A stretch of 63,067 nt of DNA from positions 1 to 63,067 of the forward strand of contig JAUXQB010000026.1 of NCBI GenBank assembly GCA_030685215.1, read 5' to 3'. The notes below the pieces were generated by a model, which was not told where the DNA came from, made no database searches, and saw nothing but the letters and a program-made list of their open reading frames with translations. The first letter of the stretch is position 1. Each line of letters opens with the position of its first letter. This DNA is from Actinomycetota bacterium. GTDB taxonomy: Bacteria > Actinomycetota > Acidimicrobiia > Acidimicrobiales > Ilumatobacteraceae. Positions 6,616-14,716 of this stretch are shown here, in pieces. Position numbers and translations under genes: made by a program.

Positions 6616-8657
6616 GCCACGAGATCGACGCGATCGAATCGGTCGAGCCCGTCGAGCCCGTCGAGCCCGTCGAGACAGAAGCACGCAAAGCTGCACGCGA
6701 CCCGCTGGCCAACCAGGTGCTGCGCCTCGCCAACCGCGTGCACGCGTCCACACGCGAATGGCAGCGCAACGACCTGGCCGAGCGCATCACGGCCGAGGCC
6801 GACCAGTGGAACGAGCAGAACCTGGTGGTGGTGGCCTGCGGCGACATCAAGCGCGGGAAGAGCTCACTGCTCAACGCCATCCTCGATCGCAACAACCTGC
6901 TGCCCGTCGACGCCGACGTCGCCACCAGCGTGCACCTCGTCATCCGCTACGCCGACGAGTTCGACATCCTCGTCACCCGCATCGGCGACGACGGCGAACC
7001 CACGCAGGAGCACATTCCCGTGGAGGAGCTGATCCACGTCGCCTCCATGCGCGGCGACGCAGCGCGCCGCGAAGGTGTGGCCGCGGTGGAGATCGGCCTG
7101 CCGCACCCGGTGCTGGCGCGCGGCGTGGTGCTCATCGACACGCCGGGCGTGGGTGGCATGAGCCGTGGCCACCGCGACCTGGCACTGGCCGCGCTCGGCC
7201 AGGCCGACGCGCTGCTGTTCACCGTGTCGGCGGAGGAACCGGTGGCGCGCTCCGAGCTCGAGTTCCTGGTGGAGGCGAGCGAGCGCACCGAGCGCATCAT
7301 CCTCGTGGTCACCAAGTCCGACGCGAACTCGGAGGCCACCAACGGCGAGATGATCGCCGAGCACCGCGCGAAGATGCGCACCTTCGCCGACACGCTGCAG
7401 ACCAAGTTGGAGGCCGGCACCGGCGACGGAGAGCTCGACGTCGACGTGCCCGCGCGGCTGCGGCGACTGCTCGACACGCCGTTCGTGCTCACCAGCAGCT
7501 ACCTCGCCGAGCAAGCGCGCACGCGTCGCGACGCCGGCCGCGCGGAACAGGCCGACCGGCTGATGGCACGCAGCGGCATCGACGAGCTGCGAACCCTGCT
7601 CGAGCGCAGCGCCGACAACCGCGACCTGATCCGCGTGGCGAACCTCATCGCGCTGCTGCGGGTGCTGCTCGCCGACGCAGAGCGCGAGGCACAGGCACGC
7701 ATCCGCGCGTCGAGCGGCGACAGCAAGGTGGCCGACGAGATCGCCGACCGCCAACGCGGACTGGAGGAGTTCGGCTCGAAGCAGGCCCGCTGGCGCACCA
7801 CCCTGGGCAACAGCATCGTGCGCCTGCAGACCAGCTCGTCGCGGCTGGTCACCAAGGAACTGAACCGGGTCAAGGAGCACTACCGCGAGGTGATCGACCT
7901 CACCGAGGACAGCGAGCTGCTGATGGCCTCCATGCCCGCCGAGCTCGAGCGGTCGCTGCACGGTGCGTGGAACGAGATGGTGCAGTCGATCAACAACGAC
8001 TTCCGTGCCACCCTCGGCAAGGTGCTGGCCGAGTTCGGCGCCGACGGCATGGACGTGGTGCTCGGCGAGATCGAGATGCCTGAGGGGCTGCGTGAGCTGT
8101 CGGGCGCGCGCACCAGCCAGCGGATGGAGGCAACGTTCCTCGACGACGGCCTGCCGATGGCCATGCAGACGTACACGTTCGCCAACATCGCCAACGCGGC
8201 GGCCGGCGCACTCGGCCTGGCCACCGGCGGTTTGGGTCTGGTGGCCTACGGCATCGGTGCGGCCGTGGCGGTGCCGATCGGCAAGCTGCGCAAGAAGTCG
8301 AAGGAGAAGCAGCGGATGAAGGCCGATCTGCACCGCTACCTCAGCGACCTCCTGTTCGGCCAGGAAGGCGTCGGCAAGGAGTTCACCACCGAGCTCTCGT
8401 TGCGCATCCTCGACCTGCGCGAACAGGTGGAGCTGTTCGTGGAGCAGCGGCTGCTCGAACGCCGCAAGCAACTCGAACGAGAGCACCGCGAACTGCAGAT
8501 GCTGCTGCGCTCCGAGAGCGGCCAGCGCCAGGAGGCGATGAAGGCCGGCCAGGCGCGGATCGCCGACGTCAACAAGCTGCGCGCGGAGATCGAGCCGCTG
8601 CAGAAGGCCATCGACCAGCGGCTCGCGGACACCGTCCCACCCACCTACTCGAGCTGA
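6612..8657 (+). CDS. Dynamin-family GTPase, IniA-like
   Basis: 681 residues, close to mycobacterial IniA in size. A degenerate VEPVEP stretch (11-20) precedes the GTPase domain: P-loop GDIKRGKSS (77-85), switch I Thr about 104, DTPG (175-178), TKSD (233-236). Long helical regions (300-500) form the predicted neck and trunk. Residues 523-557 are Ala/Gly/Leu-rich and hydrophobic, followed at once by a Lys/Arg-rich patch (KLRKKSKEK), the expected membrane-inserting tip. The C-terminal 100 residues are coiled coil. IniA of mycobacteria is an established dynamin-like membrane-fission GTPase; assignment here is by architecture. It overlaps the upstream dynamin gene by 4 bp and ends the operon. Confidence 0.85.
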   Translation: MSHEIDAIESVEPVEPVEPVETEARKAARDPLANQVLRLANRVHASTREWQRNDLAERITAEADQWNEQNLVVVACGDIKRGKSSLLNAILDRNNLLPVDADVATSVHLVIRYADEFDILVTRIGDDGEPTQEHIPVEELIHVASMRGDAARREGVAAVEIGLPHPVLARGVVLIDTPGVGGMSRGHRDLALAALGQADALLFTVSAEEPVARSELEFLVEASERTERIILVVTKSDANSEATNGEMIAEHRAKMRTFADTLQTKLEAGTGDGELDVDVPARLRRLLDTPFVLTSSYLAEQARTRRDAGRAEQADRLMARSGIDELRTLLERSADNRDLIRVANLIALLRVLLADAEREAQARIRASSGDSKVADEIADRQRGLEEFGSKQARWRTTLGNSIVRLQTSSSRLVTKELNRVKEHYREVIDLTEDSELLMASMPAELERSLHGAWNEMVQSINNDFRATLGKVLAEFGADGMDVVLGEIEMPEGLRELSGARTSQRMEATFLDDGLPMAMQTYTFANIANAAAGALGLATGGLGLVAYGIGAAVAVPIGKLRKKSKEKQRMKADLHRYLSDLLFGQEGVGKEFTTELSLRILDLREQVELFVEQRLLERRKQLEREHRELQMLLRSESGQRQEAMKAGQARIADVNKLRAEIEPLQKAIDQRLADTVPPTYSS

Positions 8658-8690
8658 TCAACGACCGTCGCGACATTTTCCGCGGGGCGC

Positions 8691-8719
8691 GGAACTCCAC
8701 CACTCGGATCGGCATCGGA
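8691..8719 (+). promoter_or_regulatory. ECF-type promoter P4 (GGAACT-N17-ATCGGA)
   Basis: GGAACT (8691-8696), 17 nt, ATCGGA (8714-8719), with GGC before ATC. It lies between the dynamin operon and the C39-like gene, whose ATG is about 50 nt downstream of the predicted start of transcription and has its own GGAGAA ribosome binding site. ATTTTCC sits upstream of the -35, comparable to ATTTCTTC in P1 and P2. Confidence 0.65.
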
Positions 8720-8774
8720 AGCGTTACCGGACCAACCGAGACCAACCCAACACCACGACACTGGAGAACCCATC

Positions 8775-9869
8775 ATGAGCGATTGCGCAAACCCCGAAGA
8801 TCCCTACAGCACCGACACCTACACGGAGACGTACGAGACCGACACCTACGAGACCGAGAGCTACAACTCGGGCGAGATGTCGTTCGACAGCGACGGCGAC
8901 GGCGTCGTCGACACCACCATGGTCGACTTCGACGGCGACGGTGTCTCCGACGCCTTCATCACCACCGACGCCCAGGGCGGCGAGCACATGGGCCTCGACG
9001 TCGACGGCGACGGACAGCTCGACACGATGCTGTCGGACACCGACGGCGACGGCGTGATCGATCTCGCCTCGCAGGACACCGACGGCGACGGGCAGCTCGA
9101 CACGGAGCTCGATCCCGAGACCGGCGAGCCGATCGGCGAGCCGTTCGAGATGGACGAGAACGGCGAAGTCATCGTCGAGGACGGCACCGACGACACCACG
9201 GTCACCGAGGACGACGACCCCGCCGTGCACGGTGAGCCGATGGCCGAGATCCCCTACCACCAGGCGCAGGTCGGCCCCAACGACTGCCTGCCCACCTCGG
9301 TGGCGATGGTGCTCAGCGAGATCACCGGCACCGAGGTGCCGCAGGGCGACCTGGTCGACCTGGCCAACGAGCTGCAGCTGCTCGGCCCCACCGGCATGAC
9401 GTTGGAGGGCGGCCTGCAGCTGCTCGACCACTACGGCGTCGACGCCGAAGTGCAGAGCGGCACCACCGACGACCTGCGCACCATGCTCGACAACGGCGAC
9501 CAGATCATCATCGGCCTCGACTCCGACGACCTCTACGGCGAAGGCGACCAGCCCTTCTCCGACGACATGGTCGCCGGGCACGCGGTGGTCATCACCGGCA
9601 TCGACGACGAGGCCGGCGTGGTCTACATCAACGACCCGGGCTTCCCCGACGGTGCCGGTGTGGCCATCAGCATCGAGGCGTTCGAGGACGCATGGCAGGA
9701 CTCGGGCAACACGATGATCGTCGCCGAGGGCGAAGCGGCCGCGGACAGCACCGCCGGCACGGCGGGCAACGAGTCGGCAGCACCGTTCGGCGCCGCCGAC
9801 GACGACGAGAGCCTGCTGGAGAGCATCGTGCGGGTCGTGCTGATGCCCTTCAACCTCAAGGTCGTCTGA
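8775..9869 (+). CDS. C39-like cysteine peptidase-fold protein with DxDxDG repeats
   Basis: 364 residues, very acidic. Residues 1-35 are Thr/Tyr/Glu-rich, like the small acidic proteins of this cluster. Residues 38-112 contain five DxDGDG loops (DSDGDG, DFDGDG, DVDGDG, DTDGDG twice), the calcium-binding pattern of thrombospondin type 3 and dockerin-like repeats. Residues of about 155-325 match the C39-like papain fold: NDCLPTS with the candidate nucleophile Cys171, GHAVVITGID with His269, and INDPG with Asp287. There is no signal peptide, no TM helix and no ABC transporter nearby, so it is not a bacteriocin exporter; calcium repeats in a protein without an export signal are odd. It could be an active protease or a pseudo-enzyme binding protein. 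Driven by P4. Confidence 0.75.
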   Translation: MSDCANPEDPYSTDTYTETYETDTYETESYNSGEMSFDSDGDGVVDTTMVDFDGDGVSDAFITTDAQGGEHMGLDVDGDGQLDTMLSDTDGDGVIDLASQDTDGDGQLDTELDPETGEPIGEPFEMDENGEVIVEDGTDDTTVTEDDDPAVHGEPMAEIPYHQAQVGPNDCLPTSVAMVLSEITGTEVPQGDLVDLANELQLLGPTGMTLEGGLQLLDHYGVDAEVQSGTTDDLRTMLDNGDQIIIGLDSDDLYGEGDQPFSDDMVAGHAVVITGIDDEAGVVYINDPGFPDGAGVAISIEAFEDAWQDSGNTMIVAEGEAAADSTAGTAGNESAAPFGAADDDESLLESIVRVVLMPFNLKVV

Positions 9870-9894
9870 GACACCACTCACACGAAGGAACCAG

Positions 9895-9938
9895 TTCGGG
9901 CAGCTCTACGGCACGACGATGCCGTACAGCTGCCCGAA
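9895..9938. terminator. Long hairpin terminator between C39-like and Hsp70 genes
   Basis: Two 19-nt arms (9895-9913 and 9920-9938) pair with a single mismatch around a 6-nt loop. The right arm encodes part of the last residues of the Hsp70-propeller protein, whose stop is at 9906, so the terminator overlaps the coding sequence. It can serve both convergent genes. Confidence 0.65.
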
Positions 9939-12404
9939 CGTCGTCGCGACGCAGACCAGTCCGCCGGACATCACCGGCACCGACCGGTTGCTGTCGCCGG
10001 TGGGCACCGAGAACCGCGTGCGGCGAGTGGCCAGGTCGACCGAGACCAATTGGCCGCCGGTCTCCACCACGGCCACCGTCGGGCTGCTCGACGGTGCCAG
10101 TACGAGACCCGCCGCCTGGCTCTGCGCGACCGTGCCTTCGCTGACCGCGACGCCCGTGTCGGCACGGTGCACGCGGAGGCCACCGCGCTCGTCGACCACT
10201 CCGAACAGCTCGCCCGCCACTGCCACCGGGGTGGCCGGAGCACCGGCGCACCGCACGCCGTAGAGCGCCGAACCATCGCCGAGGCGGATGCCGTGCACGA
10301 TGCCGTCGCGGCTGGGGACGAGCACGCGGTCGGCGGCCACGCCGGGAGTGAGCATCACCTGGCCGCCGCAGCGGTACCCCCAGCGAGGGCGGCCCGACTC
10401 GGCGTGCACGACGAACACCTGGCCGGCAGTGGTGGCGACCACGACCTCGGCGCCGATCGCGACGATGCCGGCGCGAACGGGCGCCCCGACCGGCAGGTCC
10501 CAGCGAACCGCGCCGGTGACCCGGTCGAGACCGAGCACTCGGCTGCCGTCGTTGCCAACGACCACCACGCCGCCCACCACGGCCGGCGTGCTGATGACCG
10601 GCGAGCCGACGGCGATCTGCCAACGCACCGCGCCGGTGCCACGGTCGAGCAGCAGCACGCGACCGTCAGAGGAGCCGAGCACGACCGAATCGTCGGTGAG
10701 TGCGGGGGCGGCCCAGGTGGGTGCCTTCAGCGACTGCTCCCACCGCACGTGGCCGCTGGCCGGGTCGATGCAGCGCACCACCCCCGCCAGGCCACCGAAC
10801 ACGATGGCGTGACGATCGGCCGCGAGCTGGCCCGGCTGGTCGGCGACGGGCAGGTGCCACGCGATGTTGACGGCCACCGGGGTCGGCGGGCTGGCGACCG
10901 GCGGCGCCAACAGTGTCGCCGTGGGCGCCGGCAGGTGGAGCAGGAACTCCGCGGCCGGCGGCCGCGAGGAGGGCGCTGGCGCGGCCGCTGCCGGCGACCC
11001 AGCGGCGGCCGGCGGCGTAGCGGATGCGGGCGGCGCGACGGCCGGCGGCGGAGCAGCGGCGACGACGGGCGGCTGATCGGCGCCGAGACGATCGCCGGAA
11101 CGGGGCACCGGCAGCTCGGCGAGCCACGCGGTCGACGAGACCGCCGGACCGGCCGCCGGGGCGCCGGTGGGAAGGGGGATGCCGGCGACCGCGGTCGATG
11201 CATCGGGCGGCGGCGGGTCGGTGGCGACGGGCGCAGGCGCGGCCGGCGCGGCGACGGTAGGTCGTTGACGCGGCGCCAGGAACCGCAGCGCCGCGAGCCG
11301 AGCGGCGCCGAGCGCGACCACGCCCTTGGGTTCGTCGCGAGTGATGACTCTGGACCCGAAGCGTTCCGTGACCATCTGCGCGACGAGTGGGACGCGCGAC
11401 GAGCCGCCCACCAGGAAGATGGCCGCGAGGTCGTCGACGCGCAGTCCGGCATCGATGACCGTGTCTTCCATCAGTCCGACGGTGCGTTCGATGTCGTCGA
11501 TGATCATCGCTTCGAACTGGCTGCGGTTCACCACGATGTCGCGGTCGGCCACGGGCACGAACACCTGCGTGGAGGTGTACGACGACAGCGCCTCCTTGGC
11601 CCGGCGGGCCTGCACGAGCAGGTCGAGCGCGGCCCGCTTCCACTTGCGGTCGTCGCTGGTCATCATCTGATCCCAGAGCTCGGCATCCTCGTCGGCGAGA
11701 CAGGAACCGAAGTACCGGAACAGGCGGTGATCGAAGTTCTCGCCGCCGATGTTCTCGTCGCCACCGGGTGTGCCCACCACCTCGAAGCCGCGGTCGGTGC
11801 GCTGCAGCAGCGCCGTGTCGAACGTGCCGCCACCGAGGTCGTACACGCCCACGTGCGCGCCGAGCTCGACGTGCTCGCTGGCGTAGTGGATGGCGGCGGC
11901 GACCGGCTCGTCGACCAGTTGCACCTCTCCGAGGCCGGCACGCGACGCGGCCTCGGCCAACGCCGCGCGGCGCACGCCGGCCCAGCGCACCGGGTGGGTG
12001 ACCACGCAGCCCACCGGTTCGTCACCTTGCCGCAGGCGACCCTCCGCCACGATGGTGCGCATCACCGCCGCTGCGGCATCGCGCGGGTCGATCGGTTCGC
12101 CGCCCAGCAGCAGCGGCGCGGCGGTGCCGAGCGACCGCTTCGGCGTGCGTTCCAGGCGATCGGGGTGCACACCGGCCAGGTTGTCGGCCGCCGCGCCGAC
12201 CACGAGTTGACCATCTGGTGTGCGCAGCACCATCGACGGGATCCAGCGGTTGCCTTCGATCTCGAGCGGCGACACCGTGGGGGCCATGATCGGTGCGATG
12301 GACCGACCGGTGGCGGGGTCGGGCGCGAGGCGGCGCGGATCCAGCTCACCCACGGCCCCGGCGGATCGGGAGGTGCCGAAATCGATGCCGATGGCCGAGC
12401 TCAC
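9906..12404 (-). CDS. Hsp70-family ATPase fused to PQQ-like beta-propeller
   Basis: 832 residues from a GTG at 12404. Residues 1 to about 390 are the actin/Hsp70 ATPase: IGIDFGTSRS (phosphate 1), YDLGGGTFDTALL (phosphate 2) and FLVGGSSRVPLV (adenosine motif). A substrate-binding domain of DnaK type is absent; instead an Ala/Pro-rich linker of over 100 residues leads to a C-terminal propeller with repeated blades (for example SGHVRWEQSL, GAVRWQIAVG, GAVRWDLPVG, each with a following VVVG/VVVA strand), the pattern of PQQ/BamB-like repeats. Propellers usually bind proteins or peptides. The nucleotide exchange partner is likely the GrpE-like protein at 4401. RBS AGGAC precedes the GTG. It is divergent from the ECF sigma gene with 50 bp between. 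Confidence 0.88.
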   Translation of the reverse strand: MSSAIGIDFGTSRSAGAVGELDPRRLAPDPATGRSIAPIMAPTVSPLEIEGNRWIPSMVLRTPDGQLVVGAAADNLAGVHPDRLERTPKRSLGTAAPLLLGGEPIDPRDAAAAVMRTIVAEGRLRQGDEPVGCVVTHPVRWAGVRRAALAEAASRAGLGEVQLVDEPVAAAIHYASEHVELGAHVGVYDLGGGTFDTALLQRTDRGFEVVGTPGGDENIGGENFDHRLFRYFGSCLADEDAELWDQMMTSDDRKWKRAALDLLVQARRAKEALSSYTSTQVFVPVADRDIVVNRSQFEAMIIDDIERTVGLMEDTVIDAGLRVDDLAAIFLVGGSSRVPLVAQMVTERFGSRVITRDEPKGVVALGAARLAALRFLAPRQRPTVAAPAAPAPVATDPPPPDASTAVAGIPLPTGAPAAGPAVSSTAWLAELPVPRSGDRLGADQPPVVAAAPPPAVAPPASATPPAAAGSPAAAAPAPSSRPPAAEFLLHLPAPTATLLAPPVASPPTPVAVNIAWHLPVADQPGQLAADRHAIVFGGLAGVVRCIDPASGHVRWEQSLKAPTWAAPALTDDSVVLGSSDGRVLLLDRGTGAVRWQIAVGSPVISTPAVVGGVVVVGNDGSRVLGLDRVTGAVRWDLPVGAPVRAGIVAIGAEVVVATTAGQVFVVHAESGRPRWGYRCGGQVMLTPGVAADRVLVPSRDGIVHGIRLGDGSALYGVRCAGAPATPVAVAGELFGVVDERGGLRVHRADTGVAVSEGTVAQSQAAGLVLAPSSSPTVAVVETGGQLVSVDLATRRTRFSVPTGDSNRSVPVMSGGLVCVATTFGQLYGIVVP

Positions 12405-12440
12405 CCGTCCTGCCCTTCCAACCGAGATGCAATTTCGCAG

Positions 12441-12446
12441 TAGCTT
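12441..12446 (+). promoter_or_regulatory. -10 box (TAGCTT) of the ECF sigma gene
   Basis: TAGCTT ends 8 nt before the ATG at 12455 and no ribosome binding site is present, which suggests a leaderless transcript. A weak TTCCAA lies 19 nt further upstream. Confidence 0.4.
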
Positions 12447-12454
12447 AGGCGCCG

Positions 12455-13093
12455 ATGACACTGGACCTCGGAACGCGAACCAGGGTCGACGGCGACATCG
12501 CGGCGGCCAGATCACGCAACGACTTCCCGGCGATCGAGGTCGCCCTCGCCGACGTGGTCGACCGCGCCGCCACCGGCGATCGTGAGGCGCTCGACTTCCT
12601 GCTGCAGATGATCGACCGACACCGGCTCGCCCAGGCAGCGGTGCGCAAGATGCTCATCGACGAGGGCGACGTGCAAGACGCGATGCAGAACACGCTGATG
12701 GCCGTGTCGCGCGGCATCGGCGGCTTCGAGCGACGGTCGCGCTTCACCACCTGGCTCTATCGCATCGCCGAACGCGAGGCGTTGCAGGTGCTGCGCCGGA
12801 ACAAGCGCGTCACCTCGCCGGAAGGCGACGACCTGAGTGCGCTCACCGAGCAGGTGCGCAACATGAGCTCCATCGTCGCCAGCCGAGCGATGATCCAGCA
12901 GGCGCTCGACGAGCTCGACCAGAAGTTCCGCGACCCGGTGATGATGTGCGACGTCGAAGGCATGGACTACGCGGCCATCGCCGAGGCGCTCGACATCCCC
13001 CTCAACACCGTGCGCACACGCATCAGTCGCGGCCGCCAGTACATCGCCGACCGCATCCAAGAGCAGTTCCGCAGTGGCGGCTCGCTCGCCTGA
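12455..13093 (+). CDS. ECF-type RNA polymerase sigma factor
   Basis: 212 residues. Region 2 spans about 70-115 (DVQDAMQNTLMAVSRG ... RFTTWLYRIAEREAL), followed by a short linker and a region 4 helix-turn-helix at about 165-200 (DYAAIAEALDIPLNTVRTRISRGR). An N-terminal extension of about 65 residues precedes region 2. There is no region 3 and no adjacent anti-sigma gene; the next gene, 16 bp downstream, is a transmembrane Ser/Thr kinase. ECF factors activated by kinase phosphorylation rather than an anti-sigma are established (EcfP/PknT of Vibrio, group ECF43), and this pair has the same layout. Likely targets are the GGAACT-N17-ATC promoters P1-P4. Confidence 0.88.
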   Translation: MTLDLGTRTRVDGDIAAARSRNDFPAIEVALADVVDRAATGDREALDFLLQMIDRHRLAQAAVRKMLIDEGDVQDAMQNTLMAVSRGIGGFERRSRFTTWLYRIAEREALQVLRRNKRVTSPEGDDLSALTEQVRNMSSIVASRAMIQQALDELDQKFRDPVMMCDVEGMDYAAIAEALDIPLNTVRTRISRGRQYIADRIQEQFRSGGSLA

Positions 13094-13109
13094 CGGGTGA
13101 GCACCTCCG

Positions 13110-14456
13110 ATGAGCGACACGACGGCCTGGCAATCACCGCTCTCACCGGGTGAACCTCGCTCGTTCGGCGGCGGCCGCTACGTGGTGCAACGTCGACTGG
13201 GCGCCGGCAACTTCGCCGCCGTCTACCTCGCGCACGATGATCGGCTGGCCGTGCCCGTCGCGGTGAAGCTGCTCAGCGACCGCTGGTCGTGGGAGCCCGA
13301 GGTGCGCGGCCGGTTCGTGCAGGAAGCACGGCTGCTGCGCTCGCTCAACGACGCCCGCGTGGTGCAGATCCGCGACATCGCCGAGACCGAGGACGGCCGC
13401 CCGTACCTGGTGATGGACTTCGCCACCGAGGGCACGCTCGAGCAGCGGATGATCGAGCTCGCGCAGCAGGAGGTGCGGCTCGGCCCCGACCAACTGCGCG
13501 TGGCGGCGCACGCCATCGCCAACGCACTGGGCGTGCTCCACGAGCGGCGCATCGCGCACCGCGACGTGAAGCCGTCGAACATGCTCATCACCCGCGCGGG
13601 CGGCACCACCACCGGCCAGCGCGCCGCCAGCACCGACGGCTCCATCCTGCGACCCGGCGAGCGGCTGATGCTCGGCGACCTCGGGCTGGCCAAGGATCTC
13701 GCGTTCGACTCCGGTGTCACCGTCGGTGTCGGCACGGCCGGCTACATGGCGCCGGAGCAGACGTTGCCGGGCGCCAAGATCGACACCCGCACCGACATCT
13801 TCGCGGCGAGCGCGCTGCTCGCTCAGATCGCATCGGGCGAGGCGCCCGACCCCGTGCGCCGCGTGTCGAGTGGCACCATCGAACACGGTCGGCCACTGCC
13901 GGCCAGCATCCCGCCGCCGTTGCGGCAGGCGCTGCTGCGCGGTCTCGACACCAACCCCGATCGGCGGCAGCAGACCATCGAGCAGTGGCTCGCCGAGGTC
14001 GACGGCGCGCTCGTCGCGCTGGTGCCGGATCAACCTCCGTCGCCACCGCCGAACCGAGCGCGTCGCTTCGCCGTCATCGGGGCCGTCGTGCTGGTCGCAC
14101 TCGCCGCCATCGGGTTGCTGGTGCGCGCCGGCACCGGCTCGCCGTCCACGATCACCACGCCCACCAGCGCCACGAGCTCCGTCGACACGCAACCATCCGG
14201 ATTCGCCGTCGACCTCACCGGGCCGACGAAGGTGAAGCTGGGCACGCCGGCCATCTGGAACGTCGACGCACCCGACGCGGTGTCGGGCATCTGGGAGCTC
14301 AACGGCCCGGTGCAACCGATCCCCAACACGTGGACGCCGGGCAGCTGGTTCGAAGGCACCTGGAACGTACAGGGCACCATCACGCTCACGCTCACGGTGG
14401 TCGACGCCGAGGGCAACGAAGCCAGCGACTCGGTCACCTTCGTCGTCGAGTCCTGA
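13110..14456 (+). CDS. Transmembrane Ser/Thr protein kinase with C-terminal Ig/PKD-like domain
   Basis: 448 residues. The kinase domain (about 24-300) has the Gly loop LGAGNFAAV, ATP-binding Lys53 (VAVK), catalytic loop HRDVKPSN with Asp152, DLG (Asp190) in place of DFG, and APEQ in the activation segment. A TM helix at about 320-340 follows a Pro-rich juxtamembrane part. The C-terminal 90 residues, outside the cell, look like an Ig/PKD-type beta-sandwich (several Trp, VTFVVES at the end), not PASTA. It probably senses an envelope signal and phosphorylates the ECF factor encoded upstream and perhaps the Thr/Tyr-rich small proteins of the cluster; this is inference from neighbours. A 15-bp terminator follows. 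Confidence 0.88.
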   Translation: MSDTTAWQSPLSPGEPRSFGGGRYVVQRRLGAGNFAAVYLAHDDRLAVPVAVKLLSDRWSWEPEVRGRFVQEARLLRSLNDARVVQIRDIAETEDGRPYLVMDFATEGTLEQRMIELAQQEVRLGPDQLRVAAHAIANALGVLHERRIAHRDVKPSNMLITRAGGTTTGQRAASTDGSILRPGERLMLGDLGLAKDLAFDSGVTVGVGTAGYMAPEQTLPGAKIDTRTDIFAASALLAQIASGEAPDPVRRVSSGTIEHGRPLPASIPPPLRQALLRGLDTNPDRRQQTIEQWLAEVDGALVALVPDQPPSPPPNRARRFAVIGAVVLVALAAIGLLVRAGTGSPSTITTPTSATSSVDTQPSGFAVDLTGPTKVKLGTPAIWNVDAPDAVSGIWELNGPVQPIPNTWTPGSWFEGTWNVQGTITLTLTVVDAEGNEASDSVTFVVES

Positions 14457-14474
14457 CCGCCCGCTGCAGCGATC

Positions 14475-14525
14475 GACGTCGTGTGCGCTGTGTCTCGCCC
14501 AGCGGGACGGAGCGCACACGACGTC
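14475..14525 (+). terminator. Hairpin terminator of the sigma-kinase operon
   Basis: A perfect 15-bp stem: GACGTCGTGTGCGCT (14475-14489) with AGCGCACACGACGTC (14511-14525), with a 21-nt loop that contains a small CCC/GGG helix. It begins 19 nt after the kinase stop codon. Confidence 0.7.
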
Positions 14526-14566
14526 CGGAACGGTTCACGCAGACTCCGAACTCGATGGCAGTTCGC

Positions 14567-14604
14567 GAAGCTTTTCATCACGGCATCCGTGATGAAAACC
14601 TTCC
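14567..14604. repeat. Dispersed palindromic repeat, copy A
   Basis: Core arms TTTTCATCACGG and CCGTGATGAAAA pair perfectly around a CAT loop; GAAG and CTTC extend the stem after one mismatched position. It is the first of three copies of the same 38-40 bp palindrome (others at 21326 and 41308), all outside genes. Here it follows the sigma-kinase terminator. Confidence 0.75.
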
Positions 14605-14716
14605 TGAAGTCTCGAGCTGATTGGGATCAGCGGGATCGCCGCCGACGGATCGGCTGTCGGCCACCACTGCGGGATTCCGCTGGACAACGACGACCGCTTC
14701 GAGCAGTCTTCGGCCC

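Noticed and set aside
8775..9869. Bacteriocin ABC exporter peptidase (C39)
   Set aside because: No transporter domains, no leader-peptide substrate genes and no double-Gly motif nearby; only the fold is C39-like.
12405..12454. ECF promoter for the Hsp70 gene: GCATCTC on the minus strand upstream of 12404
   Set aside because: The -10-like part is there, but no GGAACT lies 17 nt before it.
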